NCBI GenBank assembly: GCA_039621445.1
Contig: CP154957.1
Span: forward strand, 30,533,778-30,597,777
Source: Euglena gracilis
Taxonomy: Eukaryota; Euglenida; Euglenophyceae; Euglenales
DNA length: 64,000 nt
Direction of reading: 5' to 3'
Shown: piece by piece, positions 22,401 through 42,900 of the stretch
Layout of the letters: each line of letters opens with the position of its first letter
Numbering within the stretch: the stretch's first letter is position 1
Notes under the pieces: model-generated
What the model was told of the DNA's origin: nothing
Seen by the model: only the letters and a program-made list of their open reading frames with translations
Databases searched by the model: none
Program-made: the position numbers and the translations under genes

Positions 22401-22796
22401 GGGCACAACCTGACCGCCCGAAATTTTTTTCTAGCTTCATTCAGGTTCTTTCCCGGCCGCAGCCATAACAGAGAGTGGCGCACCGGAGAGTGCGAGTGTT
22501 GTACCGCAGCTCCACGGTCCCATCGGGTGACATGATGGAGACGCACCGCGCCACGTCGATCCTCTCGCACGTGATCGGATCCGCGGCACAGTGCCGTTTG
22601 CCTTCCCCACGGCCCGCCCACCCCGGCTGACCTGCCAACCACCGGCTGACCTGCCAAACCACACCTGCCAAGCAACGCCGTGCCCCGTGTCGTTGCATCG
22701 CCGATGGTCTGCAGCCGACGCGCTCGGGCGGGCCGAGGGGCCAGGGGAGGAATCCGGGTCACTGTCCAGAAGCCCATCAGCCGCCGAACAGCTCAT
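10142..22796 (-). CDS. uncharacterised multi-exon protein with U-box/RING-like N-terminus and acidic linkers
   Basis: I do not recognise the whole protein. About fifteen minus-strand exons chain together in phase, using GT-AG and CAG/CTG introns. The start is ATG at 22794-22796, just after a CTGCAG acceptor. Residues 1-28 are Ser/Asp/Pro-rich. Residues about 29-75 read DPITCERI, a loop with SPDGTVELRYNTRTL, then W..PP.FRSPM, a spacing like U-box domains (DPIT..., Y....L, SPM); this is an inference only. Later come acidic blocks (DSEDEDD, a run of seven Glu, EDEVESEAES, DEDDEDD), a CPRC motif, a basic or acidic region depending on the frame of one exon, and folded-looking exons such as RQYIHAFVARNLRRCPAFAG and TIHQFWRRHLGYYAWLFNCI. 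The 3' end (below about 12 kb) is the least certain and could belong to a second gene. Confidence 0.6.
11067..11330 (-). CDS. gene X exon 14, GC-rich, frame unsure
   Basis: GC-rich block open in more than one minus frame. Its 3' border at 11067 begins an intron whose ends pair almost perfectly: CAGGGGCTGGGGGGGGGATA opposite TATCCCCCCCCCCTGCTGG. That supports a real exon edge even though the protein is not recognisable. Confidence 0.4.
11960..12204 (-). CDS. gene X exon 13 (3' limit approximate)
   Basis: Encodes SADDFNFTLIDEMCATRIVR, SAKALEMSAHCGIAGAQLPH, then a Pro-rich segment and DGSDEDDEDDWLVADNY. The acidic block matches the style of exons 6, 8 and 9. The donor is unresolved, somewhere between about 11890 and 11960. 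Confidence 0.5.
13534..13638 (-). CDS. gene X exon 12
   Basis: 35 codons: HLHRSVATIHQFWRRHLGYY then AWLFNCIYDINQELA. If it were not spliced, the frame would stop five codons later at 13519. A CAG/CTG junction to 12204 keeps phase and gives INQELASADDFNF. Confidence 0.68.
13680..14146. mobile_element. G-tract element, family G copy 1
   Basis: Inside a nonconventional intron of gene X. Contains CTTTGGCGCCTAAGG, TACGGGAAGGCCTGGTGGGG and CCCACCCACCAGGATGG, matching the element at 48030-48320 in the same order. Non-coding; the 215-residue minus frame across it is Pro/Gly low complexity. Confidence 0.65.
14147..14288 (-). CDS. gene X exon 11
   Basis: Encodes EDHGLRQYIHAFVARNLRRC, PAFAGSRLPTNQSEWEFVRR, IEDKWLG. 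Acceptor CTTGTGCAG is canonical and completes the split Arg codon. The next intron starts CGGCAG and ends CTGAGCCC. Confidence 0.75.
14767..14876 (-). CDS. gene X exon 10
   Basis: Encodes VLRALDGNQLHYCVFINARQ then WKAHLGRFHRDTDMLSR. Acceptor TCAAACAG and donor TCCAG|GTATGG are canonical. Confidence 0.75.
15640..15990. mobile_element. G-tract element in gene X intron
   Basis: C-tract/G-tract arms around a CCAAAAAAACTGTATTTGGG core and AATTTCTTGGGGGGCGGCAA. Distantly similar to the 5750 and 8385 elements. No coding capacity. Confidence 0.5.
16283..16462 (-). CDS. gene X exon 9
   Basis: Exactly 60 codons from a TTCCCCAG acceptor to a CTCAAG|GTCCGC donor. Reads SSTEDEVESEAESVPSQEEW, RRSSRLLFDERMRFSAAGNL, AARQQAQGGGPDPRTCNPLK. 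Strongly GC3-biased, unlike the flanking introns. Confidence 0.72.
16812..17165. mobile_element. G-tract element, family C copy 1
   Basis: Starts TACCCCCCCCCCAAAATAAG, includes GTTGCTGGAAACCTCCAGGG and the hairpin CCCCGGCGCTTTGCGCC. Shares this order with 28524-28990. Confidence 0.7.
17166..17636. mobile_element. G-tract element, family D copy 1
   Basis: Shares long stretches with 54177-54565, including TTTTTGTACTTTCTCATGAA, GGAGGCCAGATGA, TAATTTGTTGTCAG and CAGGTCAAAATCCGGG. The GGGTATTATTTGGGG arms form inverted repeats. Confidence 0.7.
17646..17776 (-). CDS. gene X exon 8 (poly-Glu, poly-Ser)
   Basis: Encodes EAAIPDRC, seven Glu, DEAEGSDTTDAQ and a Ser/Thr run ending SNSTNA. Low-complexity linker, probably disordered. 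Ends GCA|GTGTGC, a canonical donor in phase 0. Confidence 0.6.
18506..19143. mobile_element. G-tract element, family B copy 1 (about 640 bp)
   Basis: Bounded by TACCCTCCCCCCCCCCTATG, TCCAACGACC on the left and GGTCGTTGGACATAGGGGGG with TAA on the right: terminal inverted repeats. Nearly identical to 27103-27784. Internal hairpin TTCCGGCGCTTCGTGCC. Two minus-strand open frames occur in both copies but show no sign of protein-level constraint. Confidence 0.85.
19271..19509 (-). CDS. gene X exon 7 (frame ambiguous)
   Basis: All three minus frames are open here. The CAG/CTG rule at both borders selects an Arg-rich frame (QRRRPRRRRKWSRRRSRWRW). Canonical-type borders select a frame rich in Glu, Ala and Val (PTPEAEAEAEAEVEPEEVEV). 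The second fits the acidic style of exons 6 and 8; the first fits the border rule. Confidence 0.5.
19691..19822 (-). CDS. gene X exon 6
   Basis: Begins DSEDEDDGQFVTANDAFQSL, then LDFFNRRSRLERRDLYVCPR and CAAY. Acceptor GCTGCCAG is canonical. The downstream intron starts GGCCAG and ends CTGGCCAC. Confidence 0.7.
20127..20181 (-). CDS. gene X exon 5 (55 nt)
   Basis: Encodes PSGHQVCGPQVLRPSAFQ between a TGCCCAG acceptor and a CCAAG|GTTTCC donor. Only this frame keeps phase with exons 4 and 6. Confidence 0.6.
20390..20460 (-). CDS. gene X exon 4
   Basis: A 71-nt exon reading VGTDATFSEWSGLQDEIELE then KFRR, with a strong canonical donor CGGCGG|GTAGGT. Phase agrees with both neighbours. Confidence 0.62.
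20510..20850. mobile_element. G-tract element, family E copy 2 with 8-bp direct repeat
   Basis: A 341-bp element flanked by GCTCCTGG at 20502-20509 and 20851-20858. Left end GCATACAATTTTTTACCGAC, right end GGTCGGCCAGTGCTTAAGCA. Internal CCAGTCAGTC and CTTCGGCACCG motifs match the other family E copies. It is nested inside a CAG/CTG intron of gene X. Confidence 0.82.
20880..21010 (-). CDS. gene X exon 3
   Basis: Encodes HIAEVKGQWLQPPHFRSPMD then EALRLRVEAIEGPLPPADPR and RAY. The intron after it (20461-20879) starts CCTCAGG and ends CTGCCACA and contains a complete G-tract element. Confidence 0.7.
22484..22583 (-). CDS. gene X exon 2 (U-box-like core)
   Basis: Encodes ADPITCERIDVARCVSIMS then PDGTVELRYNTRTLR. 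It ends CTCCG|GTGCGC in phase 2 and joins exon 3 at CCACAG|CCACATC, giving TLRHIAEVKGQW. Confidence 0.65.
22715..22796 (-). CDS. gene X exon 1 (start)
   Basis: ATG plus 26 codons: MSCSAADGLLDSDPDSSPGP then SARPSAS. A canonical CTCTGCAG acceptor lies just upstream, as expected for cis- or trans-splicing of a leader. The following intron starts CTGCAG and ends CTGTGCCG, obeying the CAG/CTG rule. Confidence 0.6.
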
Positions 22797-25734
22797 CCGC
22801 TGCAGAGGAAGCAAACGACCGCACCCAACCATTGCAGGCTCAACCCTAGATTGTGAGCGCTCCTTCGGTTGGCAAGAGTTCCTTCCCCTGTGTCGGCGAG
22901 GAGGTGGCACTTCGCAACAGAGATGTGACGAAGAAAACCCAAATCTAACACTTTTATCCTAAGTTCTATCAAAAGACCGCCACATTTCACTATCTATAAC
23001 GGTTGTAATGGTACTGGGTCATTGCTTTGATGAATCCTTGGCAGACCGGTTGCTTGAAAGACAATGAATGCTGATTTAATGAACCCTGCAAAAACAATAA
23101 ATTTGACCATTTGTTGAAAGAAAGCAACAAAACTTGTGTGGACTGAGGTAAAATGGCAGCCGTAAACTTGTGGAAATCCCTCCCCCGGTCCCAGTAGTTT
23201 AATTAGGTGGGTGGGCCCACTCCGTTATGGTAAAATTGTCGATTTTATCCGTGAAAAGTGAATCTGGGAAAATAAGGATTATGGTTATAATTAGGGTTAG
23301 AGTTTGGATTAAGGTTACAGTCAGGGGTTTTTTTTTAAGACCGGGGGGAGGGGGTTGGCACCCACCCACTCACCCCCTGGGGGGGGGGGTCCCAGGGGAC
23401 CGAAAATGACCAAAAATGCTAAAAATAGCACCTTTTCAAAATTTTCGGCGCCTTTGGCGCTGAAAAAGATATACCCACCAGCCTCTACCCCCACCCCCCC
23501 CCCCGGGGGGTCCAAGGGACCCACCCACCCTACCACCCCTCCCCCCCCGGGGGAGGGGGTCCAAGACTAAAAAAAAAAACCCTAGTTACGGTTCGGATTT
23601 GGCTCAAAACAGAATTTAGGCCGAAATTTAGGCATAAATTTTAAGCCTAATTCAGCATTTTTAAGGCTTAAATTTAGGCCTAACTGCCTGAAAAAGTGTG
23701 GATTCAGAGAATGTGGAATCAACCTTTGCGGTTGGGAGTTGGGTCGGCCAGGGTGTGGACCCTGTCCCACTTCGTCACACGAGGGGTCCCCTCCACAAAA
23801 CGCCCCCCCCCCCCCCGGCAAGGTTGGATATTGGATATCGGCCTATATCGGCCACATTGAAAATATCGATTTTATCGGGTCTGAAGAAAATATCAGAAAA
23901 ATCGACTTTATGGGGGGGTTAATATACTTTTCCCTTGTTTTTGGTCCCTGTTATACCCAAATTAAGAATAGCCGAACAGCAGAAGTTGAAAAAAAAAATT
24001 GTATCGATGTCATCAAGTTCAGAGTTCAGTACCAAATTAGGAAGAACCAACCCAAATTTCAGAATTTAAACCCCAAAACGTTCAAAACTGCCCAAAATAT
24101 TCCAAAATGGCCAAAATGGGCAAAAATAGCTTAAATTGGCCTAAAATGAGCCAACATCAAAAAAATAATGGCAAAAAAAAACACCCAAAATGCCCGAATT
24201 GCGCCTAAAATAGCCCAAGTTTGTAAAACTTGCCAGAAGTGAACCAAAATAGCCCTTAATGGACCAGAAAAAAAGCCCAAAATGGTCCGAAGTCCGAAGT
24301 GCCCAAAAGGAGTGAAGAAGACCCAAAATTGCCAAAATGGGTCCAAATGGGCAAGTAGAGGTTTCAAATGACCCAAAGTGCCCCAAGGTTTGCCCAAATT
24401 TTTCCTGCATGGTCGGTTTTCTTGGATTTATCGAGGATATCCGGGGGGGGTCGACATCAGGCTTTATCGGGACCAAATATGAATATCTATCCATGCCCCC
24501 GGGAGGGTGGTGGTCCTTTGTTGTTTGGGGGTCCCACGAGTTTAAGGCTGCCAGAAAATCTTCCTTTTGGCGGTTCCTGGGGACCCCAGGGTTGGCCTGA
24601 TCCCCTTTGTTGGCAGGTGGGAGGGGGGCCCTTGTCAATGAGGGGTGCATTGGGGGGAGGACACCACACCTACCCTCCTCCATGGGGGGTGAAATTGGTA
24701 CAAATCCCCAAGTCAATCTGGGGGTTCAGCCAGGGATTTTCTTCAGCTGTAGGAGACCCTGCCCCCCAGGGGTCCAGCCAGCCAGCACATTTTTTCCAGC
24801 CACAGCACCCAGCCTCTGCGGACCCCCCCCCGGGTCTGCTGAAATAAAGTTCGGCCCAGCCCAAAGCGCCAAAAAGTTTGGAAAAGGGGGGGGTCAAAAA
24901 TGGGCAGAATGGGCCAAAAAATGGGCCAAAAATCGTATTTTTTTTGAGGAGCTTTGGGAGTTTTCTCCTTAAAGGCAGAAAAATCCCGACCCAGCAGGAT
25001 TTCAACTTCAGTTTGCCTCTTTTTTGGGGTACCAGCCGGGTGGACCCCCCCTGGAACCCTCACCCCCAGGGGGTTTGCCAGGTCCAGCCAAGCACCTTTC
25101 CTTGCAGCCAGCACCATTTTACAGCCGACCCACGAACCTCCCCCCTTGGTCTTCGGTGCTTAATAAAACACCTGGCAGAACGATGCAACTAACTGGGAAA
25201 TAATATTGGGTGAGGGATGCATGCTCGTTTTCAAGACCAAAATATTGACATAAAATAATCTGAGAGTTAGGAGCTCCTTGCATTGGCATATTTATGTTTG
25301 CCAACCCGTTTATAATTGTTGGGGAATGAAAATAAAAGGAAAAGAAGAAAAAAACGTTTGTTTTTTAGAAGACGAATGCACTCTGACAATATTTGGGGCT
25401 GCACAACAGAGGTATCTTGCTTCGCTGTAGGTGCAAAACAATGTAGTTGAGGTCCGGCCAGCGGGAGGCATCAAGCGTGGCCATTTGAAGCTGTAGGGGG
25501 CACCGGCTGACCGCCAGGCATGTGAACTAATGGACATGTGCCGCGCTGACAGGGTGGGGGGAGCACAATTGTGCCCCTCTGGGGAGCCCTGCCCCCCCCC
25601 CAAACAACCAGGCTTCCGTTCCCAAAAAACTCTCTTTCAAGATCGTGACCAGCGTGTTTAATTGCGAACTCCTAACCTTGCAAGAGGGATAAACTCTGTC
25701 GGAGTGTGCGTGTGTGTCTCGTGCGCGCGAGAGT
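22797..25734. other. intergenic, no gene recognised
   Basis: Between the start of gene X and the end of the ProRS gene. Holds one family A element, short TTAGGG-like degenerate motifs near 23290, an A-rich stretch full of CCAAAATGG (24060-24330) and G-tract arms. I see no credible exon. Confidence 0.6.
23325..23585. mobile_element. G-tract element, family A copy 2
   Basis: Same order as 4225-4490: AGGGGTTTTTTTTTAAGACC, C-tract arm, AAAATAGCACCTTTT, hairpin TTTTCGGCGCCTTTGGCGC, second arm, GTCCAAGACTAAAAAA and ACCCT. Confidence 0.75.
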
Positions 25735-26230
<496 letters not shown>

Positions 26231-26716
26231 CACGCACCCACGCACCCACGCACACACACGCATGCACAGGCATGCGTGCACGCACGCACACACAGTGTGT
26301 TCATGACGTAAGCTGGCAGCTCAAATGCAGGCAGCTCGAGTCCAAAATTTTTCATTTGATATGTCAGAGAGTAGTCCAGAACACGCACTCAGCACATCCC
26401 CCCTCCTTGATAATGGGTCGCATCAAACAAACAGCATCCTTTCATCAGTGCTCAAATTTCAAATAACAACTCAATGCAAAGATGTCCCCGAGCCCTCTAC
26501 AGCACGAAAACCATATATTTGGCAACTGCCAAACACTGCCAAAGGTTGCCGATCATATGAACGAGAGCTTTACCCTGCTAGACCGCCAAACACCAAAGGC
26601 TCTTTTTTAACCGAGGGCCCCAACTCCCCTCCCTTAAATGTGGGCGCGGGCCCCACTCAGGCCTCACCTTATCAGGCTGCAGCCCCAGCCAGCAGCAAGC
26701 CAGGGCGCCACACTGC

Positions 26717-37529
<10,813 letters not shown>

Positions 37530-39881
37530 CTGTGAGGTTGGGAACGAAGAGAAACTGTCACGATACAGTCCAGTACCGTAAAGGGGAGGGAGGGGGCTGC
37601 TGGGTGGCTCCCCCACCAAAGTCCCCCTGGGGCAGGAACTTGCAGGGGCTGGAACTTGGTCAGCGCGGCACAGACCAACCGATGGCAGAGCGAAAGCAGA
37701 GGCGAATGGAAGGGCTGAGGGTGGCACGGTGAAGGGCAGGCTTCCTTCTCCAAGTTCCTGAGGGGTGGAGATGGCTCCGAGATCCCCTTCCAGGCAGGCA
37801 GACTTGAGTCCCTCGTTTGCATTCCATCCATGCACATTTTCCCGTCTGGTTTGTCCTATCTCGTGCTGTGTCCAGCATTCCGACCATCCTCGCGCCAGTA
37901 TTCGCTGGTGTGCCGCGGTGAGTTACAACACACCACACGCTCCTCCATCGTCTGAGTTTTGAGGTCGGCAGGGGGCAGAGAGAGTGGTAAAATAAACACA
38001 ATTGTTTTCCTGAATCTTTCAAACCGGAGTTTCTTTTTTGTGCTAAAGCGGTGGTGTTCCTGCTTGATTTGGCTTTTGGACATATATCTATGGGTAACGT
38101 TCAAATTTAGACTCAAGCAACCTCCTGGGGAATGTGACTTTCATTGAGATTGAGTGAGGATAGCCAACAAACAGCAGCAACAACAAATTTATTCCGAGGC
38201 ACATGCGATGCATGTACAAGCAATATGTTGAATTTTGCCCAGGAGAAATTACACGACAGTAATATTCTTGAAAAAAATTCCGTTCTCTAGCATACAAGGG
38301 ACAGAAATAATTGTGTATGTGTGTGCATGTGTGTCACGATAATGGCAAGCCAGTGTGCCCTTCTCTCTCCCTCTCAATTGTGGACCTTACGGCCAAGACA
38401 TTTAATCATCATGGATTTCATTAGACAAAACAAACACTCCCGATGGATGATATCCACCCCCCCTGTTTGCACTGTGGCTGTGTTATTGATGCTGACATCA
38501 AAATTCCCCCCTTTTGTACAATGCCTCTAGAACATTGTAACACTGGACGAATCCTGGAGGGAGAATTGAAGTTCAATAAACCATAAAAAGTGATATGGAA
38601 GCATTTATTTTTCTGGAAACAATAATATCTCAACCCCAAATAATACACCTGCCCGGTTTACTATTCTTATTACTTGGGCACCCACCCATTTGTTGCTATT
38701 TGAGGGCAAAAATTTTAAAGTCAAAATGACGTCAAAAGTGATTCAAAATGAGTGTTGTTTTTGACCCGAATTCATCAATTTTTGTCGTTTTTGCGGTATT
38801 TCTGATGATTTTATTCATTTTACCTTTTCCTTTTCGGCAGTGTGGAGGGGGGTATTATTTGGGCAGTGGAAGTTGGTCCGTGGGGGGGGTTGACTCTTTC
38901 AATGATTCCAGGCAGAGAAGAATGTCAAAAGAACACGGTCAAACCAAACTGGGGACGGCTCAGAAGGACCTCAGAAAGGTGAAAAGGGAAAACCCAACCC
39001 AAAACCAATACTGCGCCTCTGGGGTCAGTCGGATGAGATGAAGCCTGTTGCGAGTACCTGTGAGGGAAGCCTGCGAGTACCTGTGAGGGAAAAGAAGTGG
39101 GCCAAGCACGCTGCCGGGTCTGCCAAGCAATGTAGGGGCAGTGCCTGCATCGAAACGTGTGGGTCATTCTTCGCCGGAAGATGACAGTAATGTTTTGTTT
39201 GTCAAGGATGAGAGTCTTTGGGGAAATTGGAAATTCTTGGTTCTGTCCTCTTAAACCCTTCGAAATTTAGACAATAAGACCATTCCCCAAACTTTTTTTG
39301 AACTGTGCTTCCTGAGAAGGAGACATTTTCCTCATTTAGGTCCTGGAGAGGGGCCCCCTCCTGGCAGCCTCCGACACAAATTTTCCTCTTCGAAGACAAT
39401 TTCAAAAAAATTGTCATGTTCGCAATTCTCATACAAATCATGCATAATGAAGACCGGAAACTTTAGAAGTGCCCCCAAAACAATTCTTTATGAGTAAAGG
39501 GAGTGTTTCCCCCACGTCCCCTATGCATCAGGTGGGGTTTGTGCCCATCTAAACGCTTGGCTAGAAAATGTAACAAACAGAAAATGCAATAATCTTTGGG
39601 GAATTTCATGCACTTCCGGTAATGGTTAACTGAACGCCACACATTTCACACACATGGAATTAATCTGCTGCAGAAATTTTACCAATTAATGCTTTGAAGG
39701 GGGGAGTGTGGTGAGGGGGAAAATGAACATTGGTATCCGCATGATAGGTATTCTGCGCAAATCATAACCACAGTCACAACAGTAAACCGACTGACGGAGT
39801 TGCAGACACGCTGTGGCTCGGCGAACAAGGAGCAGGGCGGCGGACCAGGCACTCACATGCAAGCAGGGGGAGGAAGCCTCC
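37530..39881. other. ProRS upstream region and FabD downstream region, unresolved
   Basis: Should contain the ProRS leader exon(s) and start. I could not pick them: there is no family conservation in a targeting peptide to guide splicing. No other gene seen. Confidence 0.5.
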
Positions 39882-39995
39882 TTACTTGGCCGGCCGCCAG
39901 CCGCCCACAGTCTTGGTCCGCTTGAAGCCGTCCTTGTCGATGCGCTTCATCATCGCCTTCAGCTGCTGGCCGGCCCCCACCTCGTACAGCGTCCC
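39882..39995 (-). CDS. fabD: FabD exon 8 (C-terminus)
   Basis: GTLYEVGAGQQLKAMMKRID then KDGFKRTKTVGGWRPAK and TAA. GxGxQLKxMxKRI is the family's usual C-terminal signature. Confidence 0.9.
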   Translation of the reverse strand, partial: GTLYEVGAGQQLKAMMKRIDKDGFKRTKTVGGWRPAK

Positions 39996-42900
39996 GCCCA
40001 TCCAATGGCGTGGATTTTTCCAGGTGAGCCTCGAAGGAAAACCCCCTCAAACACCATTTCCCCCATCATCCCAAAAAATTTCTGGCACGATGTTCTATGC
40101 TGGACCCATGCAGGGGGGGGGTGCGCTGGCCCGGCCTCAAACAAAAAAAGCACATTTTGGGAAAAGGGCACAAAATATGAAAAAATTTCAGAGAAAAGGC
40201 GCAATTATCACAAAAAAATGCAAAAAAAATTCAAAAATTACCCCCAAAACATGCAAAAAAAAATGACACAAATTTACAAGAATTATAGAATTACGCCGAA
40301 ACTGTCAGTTTAAGAAAAGCTCGAAAATATCAAAAATAATTGCAAATATGGTCAAAAATGCAAAAAAAAAAATTGGGGGAATTTCGAGAGAAAAAAAAAC
40401 GCACCAAAGAACAAAAAAAAAGACTCAGAAAATCAAGAAATGGGTTAAAAAAAAATGCAAAAAAATGCACATTTCTGGAAATTATGAAAAACGCGCAAAA
40501 CCGCGAAAAAAATGGGAAGGTATTCCCAGCCCTGCCTGTGCCCAGACCCCCTGACCGGACCCTGGGGGGGTCGCCCCAGACAACATACCCACGCACCATC
40601 CCCTACCTGGGGATCATCTGTCTTGGTATGACGCCGAAAATGAGTCAGTCAATTGAAAAGTATTCAGTAACCCTCTTGAACATAAGGATTGAGCAATTGC
40701 ATGGTCCCACCCACTGCAGACAGCGTCGTGGCAATTCTCTCCCACTGCACAGGGCTAACCACCTGTTGCACAAGGAGCTCCTTGATTGCCGCTGCCTCTT
40801 CTCGCTTGAGAGCGCCCAACGGGCAATACCATTCCATCGAACTGAACATGAGAAAATAAAAGAGGGATGAAAGTTATGACCAACCAATAATCTATTTGGC
40901 CTGCCATAACTTCTTCATCATCAATAGCAAAAAAAAATGCAGGGTATGGAGCCCTGAGATGGTGCCTCAGGTGCGTTATTCTTCGGGGTGGGAGATCACA
41001 GCTGAAAGCTTTAAGAAGAATGGTCTTGTTTCACACTCGGCAAACAATTCTTTCTTTAGGAGTGTTGAAATCTTACCTCCTTGACGCAATACGGGTTAAA
41101 TTTTTTGAAATGCAAACATATTAAATTCAAAAATGCACATATTTAAGTTCTGGCTGTCCATTCTTGTCTTGGACAGCGAAAAATTCCGAGAGAAGTCTGA
41201 TTTTCAGGAGTCGTGATCCTTGGATGGAGGGACGGATGGATAGTGTCGTGTTTTCATAGTGTGGTGCCTGTCATTTGGGGGGTGAATAATATACTTTCGG
41301 GAGAAACATAACACATATAGGGCTGGGGATTCTATGGATAAATGTTTGCTCAACCGTACTGATGGCAGTCGACACCAGGGTCTTAACAAAAAATGGCATA
41401 CACATCCAGGTCCTTGAGAATAAGAACATGAGGGGAAAGGCAGTCTGTTCAGGGCTGGTGTATGGCTCAGCGGTGACGTTCGAGTACAGTGCAACGCCCT
41501 GCGGCAAGACCACAGGTACATCGATCCAGGCCGGGGGCTGGGAAGTTGCGAACTGGGAATGGGAACATCAGAAGTGGCGAAACCCTCATGCAAGCAAACA
41601 AACACGTCCTCGCACTTGAGACGCAGGGAGCGCGACGCCCTTCAGCATGCCACCGTCCTGTTGGAAAGCACAGCGGCCACAGCATCCTTGGCTGGGGACA
41701 TGAAGGGCGTGTGGAAGGCTGCGGCAGAGAGAAATGCAAGGGGCTCATTGGGGCTCGAGGTTTTTGGCCGCTGGAAGGAAGACCGTGCACATTTCACTCT
41801 GAACACCAGCAACCACAAGTTTGGAAGCCCCTGCGGCAAGAACAGGCTTTACTGCAATGAGGACTAACCCAAGAAACCAAATACCATGTTTTTTTACCAC
41901 GTAGTTGAACGTACTGGAAATAAGTGGTCGTGTGAACGAGACAGAGCTGAAACGAATTGGAATGCTTCAGTCTCAGACATGATGAAGGAGGGCGTTTGAA
42001 TTGACCGGGAGAGAGAAGCCTGGGCACCACGTTCCTTGGCCTTGGCACAGGCCACATCCACGGCCGGAATGGCCCCGGACACCACCCGGCCGCCGGGGAA
42101 GAGGTAGTTGGCCACCTGCAGTGGGTTCCCGGTCTCCTGGACTGCCTCGGCGATGACGTCGGCCAGCACCGCATCGTCCAGGCCGGTGATGCTGCCCATC
42201 CCACTGGGGGTCAGGTCGGCAACAGAGAGAGAACAACCTCGACGAGTTTGCTGCAAAAAAAATTCATTTTGCTAAGGTCCTTTTCAGCATTCAAATCCAG
42301 CAAAAAAAGGCAGGCAAGAGACAAAGAGCAGGGGGGATTCCAAATGATCATTTTTGTAAATATTGAAAACATACCAACTCCAAAGATGTGGAAACTGTTG
42401 GCCAAAAATTAACAAAATGTAAAAAAAATGACGTTGGAAAAAATTCGAAATTTTTCGAAGTCGAAATTATTTTTCCCCAACGGAACTCAATGAAAAAAAA
42501 AAATGCCAAAATTGCCAAAATTTCACCAAAATTGGAGAAAGGATGGAATAATTGATGTCCCTAGAATTTTTCAGCTTCACCTTGGCTTCCATTTTCTCTT
42601 GGAAATTTCCATACGTTCGGCTGACACGATTCCGGTTTATTTCGGATTGGAATATCTTCCCCCTTCCCTGAACTTGGATTGGATTATTAAAATTGTTGAC
42701 TATATTCATGAACTTATACTCCACGGAGGGTGGTGGCAGGCATCCAATTCATCTCCACACAAATCGTTCATCGGCTCTGGAAGCAGGACTTCTGCATCGC
42801 TTCCGCCCGGACCTTGACCACCTTCAAGCCGTCCTCGAAGCTCAGCGCCCCCACTGCAACAAGCGCAGTGATCTCCCCCAGGCTGAAGCCCGCGACGTGC

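Noticed and set aside
37660-38022. ProRS N-terminal leader exon on the minus strand
   Set aside because: The frame is open, but I could not connect it to exon A in phase by either intron rule, and leader peptides are not conserved enough to judge.
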